Assembly (NCBI RefSeq): GCF_900106035.1
Contig: NZ_FNUC01000002.1
Span: forward strand, 186,001 to 250,000
Direction: 5' to 3'
DNA: 64,000 bases
DNA from: Jiangella alba
GTDB taxonomy: Bacteria > Actinomycetota > Actinomycetes > Jiangellales > Jiangellaceae
The position numbers were made by a program, and so were the translations under genes. The notes under the pieces are model-generated. The model did not search any database and had not been told where the DNA came from. It worked only from the letters and a program-made list of their open reading frames with translations. Within the stretch, counting starts at the first letter, position 1, and each line of letters opens with the position of its first letter. Shown piece by piece: positions 49,617 through 56,642 of the stretch.

Positions 49617-49680
49617 GACGCGGCGGCCAGCCGGACGCGGCGGCCAGTCGGGCGCGGCGGCCAGTCGGGCGCGGCGCCGG
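49617..49680. repeat. Tandem repeat, 3.7 copies of 17 bp
   Basis: The unit GACGCGGCGGCCAGTCG starts at 49617, 49634 and 49651, with a partial copy at 49668, immediately after the sigma factor stop and before the convergent MFS gene. Confidence 0.85.
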
Positions 49681-49702
49681 TTCGGTTCCTGGTCCGGTGC
49701 GG

Positions 49703-51145
49703 TCAGTGCACCGGCATGCCCGTCATCGCCGGCTTGCCGGCCGGGACCAGCAGCCACGCGACCACGCCCGCCACCACGGCGGCGCCGGCCCCGGCCGCGA
49801 ACGCCCCGGTGAACCCGTCGGTGCCGGTCGCGCCGGGCGCGAGGTCCGCCGCGGCGATGCTCGACGCCAGCGCCACGCCCAGCGCGGCGCCGAACTCGTG
49901 GAACGTGTTCACCAGCCCGGACGTGAGCCCCGCCTCGTGGTGGTCGACGTGGGCGAGGGCGGTCGTGGTGGCGGTGACGAACCCGCCGCCGAGGCCGGCC
50001 GTGGCGATGCTCATGCCGGTCACCAGCAGCGCCGTGTCCACGCTCCCGCCGTCGCGCGTCGTGGCGACGGACGCCAGCGCGAGCCCGCCGGCGGCGATCG
50101 TCAGCGCGACCCCCGCCACCAGCCGCGGCCCCACCCGGCCGACCGCCTGGCCGCCGAGGTGCGCTCCCGCCGCGACCGCCACCGCGACCGGGAGGAACAG
50201 CAACCCCGTGACCAGGGCGCCGTGGCCGCGCACGTGCTGCAGGTAGAACGAGCCGAGGAAGAACGACGAGATCAGCAGCCCGGTCGCCACCAGCATGAGC
50301 ACCACGCCGGTCAGCACCGGCCGCCGGGTCAGGATCCGCGGGTCGACGAGCGGAGCCCGCAGCCGCCGCTGCAGCAGCACGAAGACGACGTACAGCACGA
50401 CCGCCGCCACGACCGGCACGACGGTCGACGACCCCGTCCACCCGTCGTCGCCCGCGTTGACCAGGCCGTAGATCAGCGCCGCCGTCGCCGACGTCACCAG
50501 CACCGCTCCCGGCACGTCCAGCCGCCGCGGCCGCGGGTCGCCGTGCTCGCCGTGCGCCGGGTGAGCCGCCGCGCCGGCCGTGGCGAACAGCCGCGTCAGC
50601 AGCACCACCAGCACGATGCCGACCGGCACGTTCACGTAGAAGATCCACGACCAGCCGGGCCCGGCCGTCAGCAGCCCGCCGACCAGCACGCCGGCCGCCG
50701 ACCCCGCGCCGCCGAGAGCGGCCCAGACGCCGAGGGCGCGGTTGCGTTCCGGCCCGTGGAAGGTCGTCGCGACGATGGACAGCGCGGCGGGCGAGAGCAG
50801 CGCGGCGCCGACGCCCTGGACGATGCGGCCGCCGATCAGCGACTCCGCGTTCCACGCCAGCCCGCTGACCAGCGACGCCGCCGTGAACAGGGTCAGGCCG
50901 GCCAGCACGGTGCGGTGCGCGCCGAAGAGGTCGGCGAGCCGCCCGCCGAGCAGCAGCAACCCGCCGAACATCAGCGTGTACGCCGAGACGACCCAGGTCA
51001 GCGCGGTGCGCGACAGCGACAGCTCGGCGCCGATGTCGGGCAGCGCCACCGCCACCACCGTCACGTCGAGCACCAGCATGAACTGCGCCACCCCGAGCAG
51101 CGCCAGCAGCCGCCACCGACCGGCGGCGGACGGATTCGCGGTCAT
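49703..51145 (-). CDS. MFS drug exporter, 14-helix DHA2 (EmrB/QacA) type
   Basis: 480 residues. Motif A-like LLLLGGRLADLFGAHR and motif C-like GAALGGAGSAAGVLVGG support a proton-driven exporter; VLDVTVVAVALPDIG is the typical first-helix motif. It is divergent from a TetR gene with two shared operator-like palindromes, so it is probably the target of that repressor. Confidence 0.9.
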   Translation of the reverse strand: MTANPSAAGRWRLLALLGVAQFMLVLDVTVVAVALPDIGAELSLSRTALTWVVSAYTLMFGGLLLLGGRLADLFGAHRTVLAGLTLFTAASLVSGLAWNAESLIGGRIVQGVGAALLSPAALSIVATTFHGPERNRALGVWAALGGAGSAAGVLVGGLLTAGPGWSWIFYVNVPVGIVLVVLLTRLFATAGAAAHPAHGEHGDPRPRRLDVPGAVLVTSATAALIYGLVNAGDDGWTGSSTVVPVVAAVVLYVVFVLLQRRLRAPLVDPRILTRRPVLTGVVLMLVATGLLISSFFLGSFYLQHVRGHGALVTGLLFLPVAVAVAAGAHLGGQAVGRVGPRLVAGVALTIAAGGLALASVATTRDGGSVDTALLVTGMSIATAGLGGGFVTATTTALAHVDHHEAGLTSGLVNTFHEFGAALGVALASSIAAADLAPGATGTDGFTGAFAAGAGAAVVAGVVAWLLVPAGKPAMTGMPVH

Positions 51146-51159
51146 CCCTACCCCTAACC

Positions 51160-51214
51160 TGAACACAGCTGTTTGACTTGTGCACCGTACACTAACTCGA
51201 ACAGAGGTGTTCGA
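51160..51214. promoter_or_regulatory. Two TetR operators and the MFS promoter in the divergent gap
   Basis: TCGAACA-GAGG-TGTTCGA (51197-51214) is a perfect palindrome. TGAACA-CAGC-TGTTTGA (51160-51176) is a second copy with the same AACA-N4-TGTT core. On the reverse strand TTGTCG (51212-51217) and TAGTGT (51189-51194), 17 bases apart, make a promoter for the MFS gene whose -35 lies inside the perfect site. Confidence 0.7.
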
Positions 51215-51230
51215 CAAGATGGGAGCACGG

Positions 51231-51821
51231 ATGCCGGTCACGACGGGCAAGCGCGCCGACGCCCAGCGCAACGTCGCCGCGATCCTGGACGCCGCGGCGG
51301 CCTGCCTGGCCCGCGATCCGGACGCGAGCGTCTCGGACATCGCCGCGGCCGCCGGGGTGGGACGGGTGACGCTCTACGGCCACTTCGGGTCGCGCACCGA
51401 ACTGCTCGACGCGGCGTTCGTCCGGGCGGTGACCCGCGCGCACGACGCCCTCGACGCCGTCGACCTCACCGGCGACGCGCGCGAGGCGCTGGCCCGGCTG
51501 GTGGCGTCCAGCTGGAAGGTGATCGACGAGTCGCGGATGCTGCTGGTCGCGGCGCAGCGGGCGCTGCCGCCGGAGCGGATCCGCGAACTGCACGAGAACC
51601 CGATGCGACGGGTGCGGTCGCTGCTCGAGCGCGGCCGGGCCGCCGGCGTGTTCCGGTTCGACCTGACGGCGGACTGGCTGGTGGCGGTCTTCTACACGGT
51701 CGTCCACGGCGCGGCCGACGAGATCGGCGCCGGGCGGCTGGCCCCGGAGGCCGCGGCCGACGCGATCACCGCCACGCTGCTGGCCGCCTTCACCCCGCCC
51801 GGCCGCCCCGTCCCCGGCTGA
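51231..51821 (+). CDS. TetR family regulator of the divergent MFS exporter
   Basis: 196 residues. Helix-turn-helix at about 15-60 (ILDAAAACLARDPDASVSDIAAAAGVGRVTLYGHFGSRTELL), then an effector domain. ATG 51231 has GGGAG eight bases upstream; ATG 51219 and the GTG at 51180 precede or overlap the operator. Confidence 0.9.
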   Translation: MPVTTGKRADAQRNVAAILDAAAACLARDPDASVSDIAAAAGVGRVTLYGHFGSRTELLDAAFVRAVTRAHDALDAVDLTGDAREALARLVASSWKVIDESRMLLVAAQRALPPERIRELHENPMRRVRSLLERGRAAGVFRFDLTADWLVAVFYTVVHGAADEIGAGRLAPEAAADAITATLLAAFTPPGRPVPG

Positions 51822-51830
51822 CGGCGGGCC

Positions 51831-52712
51831 TCAGTGCGGCGCTGAGCCGCGGACCGCCGCGAGCGCCGCCGCCCGCTCGGCAAGCTGCGGGCCGCCGATC
51901 CGGCCGGCCACGGCCGCGAACTCGTCGCTCGGACCGGTCCACTCGAGCTCGTCGACGGAGGCGCTGACCGGTGCGTCGAGCGCCACCGTCGCGATGCGCC
52001 GGAACAGCAGCGCGTCGGCGGCGTTGGCCTGCAGCGTCGCGGCCAGCTTCGCGGCGCCGCGCACGGTGACCGTCCAGTCGGCCGGGTCGGACGGGACGTG
52101 CTCCAGGTGCCGGTACTCGGCGAGGACGGCGGCGGTGGCCTTGGCACCCCACCCCGGCAGGCCCGGGAAGCCGTCGGCGCTGTCGCCGACCAGCGCGAGG
52201 TAGTCGGGGATGGACTCGGGCTCCACCCCGAACTTTGCCCGGACCCCGTCGGCGTCGAACCAGGCGTCGCGGCGGCGGTCCCACTGGACGACCTTGCCGC
52301 CGACGCACTGCGCGAGATCCTTGTCCGGCGTGCAGATGACCACCCGCCCGACCCGCTCGTCGCGCGCCGCCATCAGAGCCGCGGCCGCCATGCCGTCGTC
52401 GGCCTCGACCTCGACGAGCGGCCACACGGTGAACCCGGCCGCGGCGAGCACCTCCTCGACCACGGGGAACTGCGCCTTCAGCGCCGGGTCGACGCCCGAG
52501 CCGTCCTTGTACGTGGGCCACAGGTCGTTGCGGAACGACTCGATGACGTGGTCGGTCGCGACGCCGATGTGGGTGGCGCCCTGCTCGAGCAGCTGCAGGC
52601 AGGTCCCGACCACGCCCCGGGTCGCCCCGAGCTCGGGGTCGCGGTTGTTCGGGGCGTAGTGGTAACGGAACAGCTCGTAGGTGCCGTCCACCAGATGCAC
52701 GTCGATGGTCAT
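51831..52712 (-). CDS. 5'-3' exonuclease (PolI N-terminal/FEN-like)
   Basis: 293 residues. Separate flap-nuclease domain: VHLVDGTYELFRYHY, VEVEADDGMAAAALM, CTPDKDLAQCVGGKVVQWDRR and the helix-3-turn GDSADGFPGLPGWGAKATAAVLAEY. Metal-binding acids are present. It begins four bases after the ThrRS paralogue stop, so both are cotranscribed. Free-standing copies are common in actinobacteria in addition to polA. Confidence 0.9.
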   Translation of the reverse strand: MTIDVHLVDGTYELFRYHYAPNNRDPELGATRGVVGTCLQLLEQGATHIGVATDHVIESFRNDLWPTYKDGSGVDPALKAQFPVVEEVLAAAGFTVWPLVEVEADDGMAAAALMAARDERVGRVVICTPDKDLAQCVGGKVVQWDRRRDAWFDADGVRAKFGVEPESIPDYLALVGDSADGFPGLPGWGAKATAAVLAEYRHLEHVPSDPADWTVTVRGAAKLAATLQANAADALLFRRIATVALDAPVSASVDELEWTGPSDEFAAVAGRIGGPQLAERAAALAAVRGSAPH

Positions 52713-52716
52713 GGGG

Positions 52717-53946
52717 TCATCCTGGCAGCCCTGGCGACCAGAGCTCGAGGGAGCGCGCGGCGACCTGACGCCCGATGCGGGCGACCGCCTCGGCGGAGGG
52801 CATCGGGTCGAGTTGCCGGCCGTCCCGCAGGCGCACCGCCACTGCGTCCGCCGCCACCTCCCGCGCGCCGGCCACCACGACGTACGGGGCGAGGCGGGCG
52901 GCGTGGATGCGCGCGCCGACACTGCCCTCGTCCGCCGCGGCGACCGACACCCGCAGCCCGGCGTCCAGGCACCGGGCGGCCAGGCCGCGCGCGAACTCGT
53001 CCTGCTCCGGGCCGACCGGCACCACCATCACCTGCACGGGCGCCAGCCAGGGCGGGAACGCGCCGCCGTGCACCTCGATCAGCTGCGCGACCGCCCGCTC
53101 CAGGCTGCCGACGATGCTCCGGTGCACCATGACCGGCCGGTGCCGGCCGCCGTCGGCGCCGACGTACTCGAGGTCGAAGCGGGCCGGCTGGTGGAAGTCG
53201 ATCTGGACGGTCGACAGGGTCGACTCGCGGCCGGCGGCGTCGGCGATCTGCACGTCGACCTTGGGGCCGTAGAACGCCGCCTCGCCCTCCTCGGACTCGT
53301 ACGACAGGCCGGCCGCGGCCAGCGCCTCGACCAGCAGCGCCGCCGACCGTTCCCAGTCCGGCGGCGCGCCCGCGTACTTGCCGCCGGCGTCGGGCAGCGA
53401 GAGCCGCACCCGCACCGGTTCGATCCCCATCGCCGCGTGGGCGGAGCGGATCAGCGCCAGCGCGGCGGCCGCCTCCTCCGCGGCCGACGAGACCGGGCAG
53501 AAGACGTGCGCGTCGTTGAGCTGGATGGCCCGCACCCGGGTCAGCCCGCCGAGCACGCCGGACGGCTCGGAGCGGTACATGCCGCCGAGCTCGGCCAGTC
53601 GCAGCGGCAGCTCACGGTACGAGCGCCCGCGCGAGCGGTAGATGAGCGCGTGGTGCGGGCAGAGGCTGGGCCGCAGCACCAGTTCCTCGCCGCCGACGGG
53701 CATCGGCGGGAACATGTCGTCGCGGTAGTGCGACCAGTGGCCGGAGAGCTCGTACAGCTCGCGCTTGCCGAGGACGGGGGAGTGGACGTGCTGGTAGCCG
53801 GCCCGCTGCTCGATGGCGTGGACGTACTGCTCGAGCGCGTGGCGGACGGCGGCGCCGGCGGGCAGCCAGTACGGCAGGCCGGCGCCGATCAGCGGGTCGG
53901 AGCCGAACAGCTCCAGCTCGCGGCCGAGTTTGCGGTGGTCGGGCAT
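52717..53946 (-). CDS. Truncated threonyl-tRNA synthetase paralogue (catalytic core plus anticodon domain)
   Basis: 409 residues, against about 650-690 for a full ThrRS; the N-terminal TGS and editing domains are absent. The class II core is complete. DHRKLGRELELF starts it, motif 2 is near MYRSEPSG and QLNDAHVFC, and motif 3 is VGSLERAVAQLIE. The three zinc ligands of the Thr site are conserved as Cys96, His147 and His275, so it should still activate threonine. The C-terminal anticodon-binding domain contains VMVVPVGPEQDEFARGL. ATG 53946 has AGGGAGA five bases upstream. A second, editing-free ThrRS may serve stress, resistance or specialised metabolism. Its leader has a Thr-rich uORF. Confidence 0.88.
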   Translation of the reverse strand: MPDHRKLGRELELFGSDPLIGAGLPYWLPAGAAVRHALEQYVHAIEQRAGYQHVHSPVLGKRELYELSGHWSHYRDDMFPPMPVGGEELVLRPSLCPHHALIYRSRGRSYRELPLRLAELGGMYRSEPSGVLGGLTRVRAIQLNDAHVFCPVSSAAEEAAAALALIRSAHAAMGIEPVRVRLSLPDAGGKYAGAPPDWERSAALLVEALAAAGLSYESEEGEAAFYGPKVDVQIADAAGRESTLSTVQIDFHQPARFDLEYVGADGGRHRPVMVHRSIVGSLERAVAQLIEVHGGAFPPWLAPVQVMVVPVGPEQDEFARGLAARCLDAGLRVSVAAADEGSVGARIHAARLAPYVVVAGAREVAADAVAVRLRDGRQLDPMPSAEAVARIGRQVAARSLELWSPGLPG

Positions 53947-53950
53947 GGTG

Positions 53951-54023
53951 GTCTCCCTGGGAAGGGGGACGAGTGACCGCGGTGGCGCTACCCGGGGCAC
54001 TCGCCCCGGGCGGTCGAACAGGA
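53951..54023 (-). promoter_or_regulatory. Attenuator-like RNA structures upstream of the ThrRS paralogue
   Basis: On the reverse strand three competing pairings occur. Hairpin A is CCCGGGGC-GAGT-GCCCCGGG (54010-53991). Pairing B is GGGGCGAGTG (54007-53998) with CACTCG and CCCC (53975-53965). Hairpin C is GTCCCCC (53970-53964) with GGGAGAC (53957-53951), which covers the Shine-Dalgarno AGGGAGA. A excludes B, and B excludes C, so the leader can switch between SD-free and SD-covered forms. Confidence 0.5.
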
Positions 54024-54074
54024 TCAGCGCGCCGGGACGGTGTCCGGCGTCGTCGTCGCAAAGGCGCGCTGCAT
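54024..54074 (-). CDS. Putative threonine leader peptide MQRAFATTTPDTVPAR
   Basis: Sixteen codons on the reverse strand, ATG at 54074 and TGA at 54024-54026. Three consecutive ACG Thr codons (54056-54048) and an ACC Thr codon (54041-54039) give four Thr in 16 residues. The message seems leaderless: TACCTT ends eight bases upstream. A hairpin CGCCGG/CCGGCG (54049-54030) overlaps the third Thr codon, so a stalled ribosome would disrupt it. It lies 77 bases upstream of a threonyl-tRNA synthetase gene, as expected for a ribosome-mediated attenuator. Function inferred. Confidence 0.55.
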   Translation of the reverse strand: MQRAFATTTPDTVPAR

Positions 54075-54081
54075 GGCGCCG

Positions 54082-54087
54082 AAGGTA
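54082..54087 (-). promoter_or_regulatory. Extended -10 promoter for the ThrRS leader transcript
   Basis: On the reverse strand TGG-TACCTT is an extended -10, followed by seven bases and the leader-peptide ATG. No -35 match is seen. Confidence 0.45.
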
Positions 54088-54133
54088 CCATCCGGCTGAC
54101 GGCGGCCGCGCGCGATTTTCCGCCCCTCCAGCA

Positions 54134-54156
54134 AATCCTACTGAGTTGATAGGATT
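54134..54156. promoter_or_regulatory. Operator/promoter of the first flavin reductase
   Basis: AATCCTA (54134-54140) and TAGGATT (54150-54156) form a perfect inverted repeat. TAGGAT at 54150-54155 also works as the -10 for the plus-strand gene at 54187, so a repressor bound here would block it. Confidence 0.5.
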
Positions 54157-54186
54157 AGCGAACCGACCCGGACCGAGGAGGCCGCC

Positions 54187-54780
54187 ATGCCGGCTGAGCA
54201 GCACGATCGCCCCGTCGACCTGGTGGTGCTGACGGCGGGGACGGCGCCGTCGTCGCGCATCCGGGCGGTCGCGGCGGCGTTCGCGGTCGAGCTGGCCGGC
54301 CGGCTGCCGCAGCCGCCGGTCTGGCGCGACGTCGTCGACCTGACGGCGCACGTGCCCGACCTCGCCGGCGTGCCGTCGGCCGGGGTCGCGGAGCTGGTCG
54401 ACACCGTCCTGACGGCCGACGTCGTGGTGCTGGCGACGCCGGTCAGCCGCGCGTCGTTCACCGGCGTGCTCAAGCTCTTCCTCGACCGCCTGCCCGACGC
54501 CGCGCTCGCCGGCGCCGTCGTCGTCCCGGTGACGCTCTCGCGCGACCCGGCCGAGCGGCACGCCGCCGACCGTCAGCTGCGCCCCGTCCTCGACAGCCTC
54601 GGCGCCGCGCTGCCGGTCGCGTCGTTCGTCGTCGACGAGACCGAGCTGGCCGACGTCGCGGCGCTGGCCGACGCGTGGGCGCGGCGGCACGCCGGGCTGG
54701 TGGCGGCCGCGGTGACCGAGCTCAGGCGGCCGTCCGCTCGCTGCGATACCGGCCCGGCGGCCGGGCGTACTCGCGCTTGA
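54187..54780 (+). CDS. NAD(P)H-dependent FMN reductase, flavodoxin fold
   Basis: 197 residues. Resembles SsuE/CE1759-type reductases: LVVLTAGTAPSSRIRAVAAAF for the FMN phosphate and ADVVVLATPVSRASFTGVLKLFLD for the dimer/FMN face. Supplies reduced flavin to monooxygenases or detoxifies quinones; no partner monooxygenase is adjacent. GAGGAG precedes the ATG. Its last 59 bases overlap the end of the convergent AraC gene, and its C-terminal residues (TGPAAGRTRA) look unconserved. Confidence 0.83.
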   Translation: MPAEQHDRPVDLVVLTAGTAPSSRIRAVAAAFAVELAGRLPQPPVWRDVVDLTAHVPDLAGVPSAGVAELVDTVLTADVVVLATPVSRASFTGVLKLFLDRLPDAALAGAVVVPVTLSRDPAERHAADRQLRPVLDSLGAALPVASFVVDETELADVAALADAWARRHAGLVAAAVTELRRPSARCDTGPAAGRTRA

Positions 54781-55645
54781 ACGCGGCCGCGAACGCGAAC
54801 TCCGACGTGTAGCCGACCCGCCGGGCGACGGCGCCGACGGGGAGATCGGTCTCGGCCAGCAGCCGCGCCGCCGTCGTCATGCGCCACCAGGTCAGGTACG
54901 TCAGCGGCGCGCTGCCGACCAGCGCGCTGAACCGGCGCGCGAATGCGGCCCGCGACAACCCGGCCACCGCGCCCAGCGACTCGACCGTCCACGGCCGCTC
55001 TGGGCTCTCGTGCATGGCGGCCAGCGCGGCGGCGACCGAGCCGTCGGTCAGCGCCGTGCCCCACCCGCCGTCGTGCGCGCCGGCGCAGGTCTCGTCGCTG
55101 AACCAGGCCCGCAGCACGTACAGCAGCAGCGCGTCGAGCAGCGCCGGCACGACGGCGTCGGACCCGGCGGCCGGCGCGTCGACCTCGCGCCCGAGCAGGT
55201 CGACGGCCGCGCGCAGCGACGGGTGCCGGCCCAGCCGGTTCGGCAGCAGGACGACGTCGGGCAGCGTGGCCAGCATGGGGTGCGGGCGGTCGTGGTCGAC
55301 GAGGTACTGGCCGCACAGCACGACGAGCTCGGGCGCCGCCGCCGCGGTGCCCGCCGTGAGCACCCGGTGCCCGGGATCGCCCGCGCACAGCTCCACCAGC
55401 GGCGTCGACGGCGCCGAGGCCAGCCCGTGCCCGGTGCCGTGCGGGAACAGGACGACGTCGCCGGCGCTCAGCGCGACCGGGTCGCCGGACTCCGGCCGCA
55501 GCCAGCCCGACCCCTGCAGCACGACGTGGAAGGCGGCGCCGCGCACCGGCGGGTACCGCCAGCCCCACGTGCCGGCCGCGCGCAGCAGGAACGACCGCGG
55601 CCGCCCGGTACGCATGACGGCGACGACCTGGCTCAACGGGTCCAC
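54722..55645 (-). CDS. AraC family regulator with N-terminal cupin domain
   Basis: 307 residues. Starts MDPLSQVVAVMRTGRP, typical of the Cupin_6 AraC branch; cupin at about 20-180 (VVLQGSGWLRPESG, LFPHGTGHGL); two HTH motifs at about 205-300 (WTVESLGAVAGLSRAAFARR, PVGAVARRVGYTSEFAFAAA). GTG 55645 fits a leaderless transcript: TAGGGT seven bases upstream. GTG 55654 is the alternative but overlaps that box. Divergent from a second flavin reductase, the likely target. Confidence 0.88.
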   Translation of the reverse strand: MDPLSQVVAVMRTGRPRSFLLRAAGTWGWRYPPVRGAAFHVVLQGSGWLRPESGDPVALSAGDVVLFPHGTGHGLASAPSTPLVELCAGDPGHRVLTAGTAAAAPELVVLCGQYLVDHDRPHPMLATLPDVVLLPNRLGRHPSLRAAVDLLGREVDAPAAGSDAVVPALLDALLLYVLRAWFSDETCAGAHDGGWGTALTDGSVAAALAAMHESPERPWTVESLGAVAGLSRAAFARRFSALVGSAPLTYLTWWRMTTAARLLAETDLPVGAVARRVGYTSEFAFAAAFKREYARPPGRYRSERTAA

Positions 55646-55652
55646 GTCACTC

Positions 55653-55658
55653 ACCCTA
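55653..55658 (-). promoter_or_regulatory. -10 box of a leaderless araC-type promoter
   Basis: Reverse-strand TAGGGT, seven bases before GTG 55645. Confidence 0.5.
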
Positions 55659-55660
55659 CG

Positions 55661-55716
55661 GCGATCGTCTCGCCCACCGGCCGGCCGCGAGACGATCGCG
55701 CAGGACGGCGAGACGA
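55661..55716. promoter_or_regulatory. AraC half-site array between araC-type gene and flavin reductase
   Basis: GCGATCGTCTCG (55661-55672) and CGAGACGATCGC (55688-55699) are perfect 12-bp inverted arms. A third copy of the core CGAGACGA lies at 55709-55716, exactly 21 bp (two helical turns) from the second. Looping or tandem dimer binding by the AraC protein is likely. Confidence 0.7.
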
Positions 55717-55746
55717 CCACCCATGGCCGCGCCGGGCTGACGTTCC

Positions 55747-55752
55747 TAGCGT
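55747..55752 (+). promoter_or_regulatory. -10 box of the leaderless second flavin reductase gene
   Basis: TAGCGT lies seven bases before ATG 55760; no ribosome site. Confidence 0.55.
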
Positions 55753-55759
55753 CGGTGAC

Positions 55760-56320
55760 ATGACACGCATCGCGATCATCATCGGCAGCACCCGGCCGGA
55801 CCGCGTCGGCCCCGCCGTCGCCCAGTGGCTGCTCGACCTCGCCGAACAGCGCGGCGACGCCGAGTACGAGCTGGTCGACCTCGCCGACTTCGACCTCCCG
55901 CACCTCGACGAGCCGCTGCCCGCGTCGACCGGGCAGTACACGCGGCCGCACACCCACCGGCTGGCCGAGACGGTGGCGTCGTTCGACGGGTTCGTCTTCG
56001 TGACGCCCGAGTACAACCGCTCCTACCCGGGCGTGCTGAAGACCGCCATCGACCTCGTCTACGCCGAGTGGCACGACAAGGCGGCCGGGTTCGTCGGGTA
56101 CGGCGCCGACGGCGGAGTCCGCGCGGTCGAGCACCTGCGCGGCGTCATGGGCATGCTGCGCATCGCCGACGTCCGCGGCCAGGTGACGCTGTCGCTGTAC
56201 GACGACTTCGCCGACTTCGTCCGGCCCGAGCCGCGGGACCGGCAGGCAGGGCTGGCCGCGACGATGCTCGACGAGCTGATCGCCTGGGCCGACGCGCTCG
56301 CCCCGCTGCGCGCCGCCTGA
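55760..56320 (+). CDS. NAD(P)H-dependent FMN reductase, flavodoxin fold
   Basis: 186 residues. IAIIIGSTRPDRVGPAVAQW binds FMN phosphate; FVTPEYNRSYPGVLKTAIDL is the hallmark of azoreductase/chromate-reductase-like NADPH:FMN oxidoreductases; FVGYGADGGVRAVEHLRGVM follows. Not closely similar to the reductase at 54187. Probably regulated by the divergent AraC protein, perhaps in response to quinones or electrophiles. Confidence 0.9.
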   Translation: MTRIAIIIGSTRPDRVGPAVAQWLLDLAEQRGDAEYELVDLADFDLPHLDEPLPASTGQYTRPHTHRLAETVASFDGFVFVTPEYNRSYPGVLKTAIDLVYAEWHDKAAGFVGYGADGGVRAVEHLRGVMGMLRIADVRGQVTLSLYDDFADFVRPEPRDRQAGLAATMLDELIAWADALAPLRAA

Positions 56321-56326
56321 CCCGCG

Positions 56327-56366
56327 GTAGCGATCCGTAGCACATCGTAGCAGCCTGCGCTATGAT
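56327..56366 (+). promoter_or_regulatory. Phased GTAGC repeats and promoter of the toxin-antitoxin pair
   Basis: GTAGC occurs at 56327, 56337 and 56347, an exact 10-bp period placing all copies on one DNA face. TATGAT at 56361-56366 is the -10, six bases before the antitoxin ATG, so the mRNA is probably leaderless. This is a likely autoregulatory operator. Confidence 0.6.
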
Positions 56367-56372
56367 CGGGTC

Positions 56373-56642
56373 ATGGCTGAGCCCACCTTTCGTGAGATCA
56401 CCCAGCGCGAGCTGCGCAACGACTCCGGTGGCATCCTGCGCTCCGTCGAGCGGGGCGGCTCCTTCGTCATCACTCGCAACGGCACGCCCATCGGCCGGCT
56501 GGTTCCGCTGCGGCGGCGGACGTTCGTGCCGCGCGATCACGTCGTCGCCGCATTCCGGACGGCGGCGACGCTCGACGCCGAGCGGTTCCGGCGCGACGTC
56601 GACGAGGCCGTCGACCAAGACCCGCTGAACCGTGACTGGTGA
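56373..56642 (+). CDS. Phd/YefM family antitoxin
   Basis: 89 residues. N-terminal Phd fold with TFREITQRELRNDSGGILRSVERGGSFVITRNGTPIGRLVPL, which binds DNA and autoregulates; the charged C-terminal tail ([20 protein letters not shown]) should wrap the toxin. Overlaps the PIN toxin gene by 11 bases, the normal order. Confidence 0.93.
   Translation: MAEPTFREITQRELRNDSGGILRSVERGGSFVITRNGTPIGRLVPLRRRTFVPRDHVVAAFRTAATLDAERFRRDVDEAVDQDPLNRDW

Noticed and set aside
53965-53990. T-box riboswitch upstream of the ThrRS paralogue (ACCGCGGT ... CTCGTCCC resembles a T-box core)
   Set aside because: The TGGN bulge sequence and a specifier stem are absent. The Thr-rich leader peptide explains amino acid sensing better. 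Kept as a minor alternative only.
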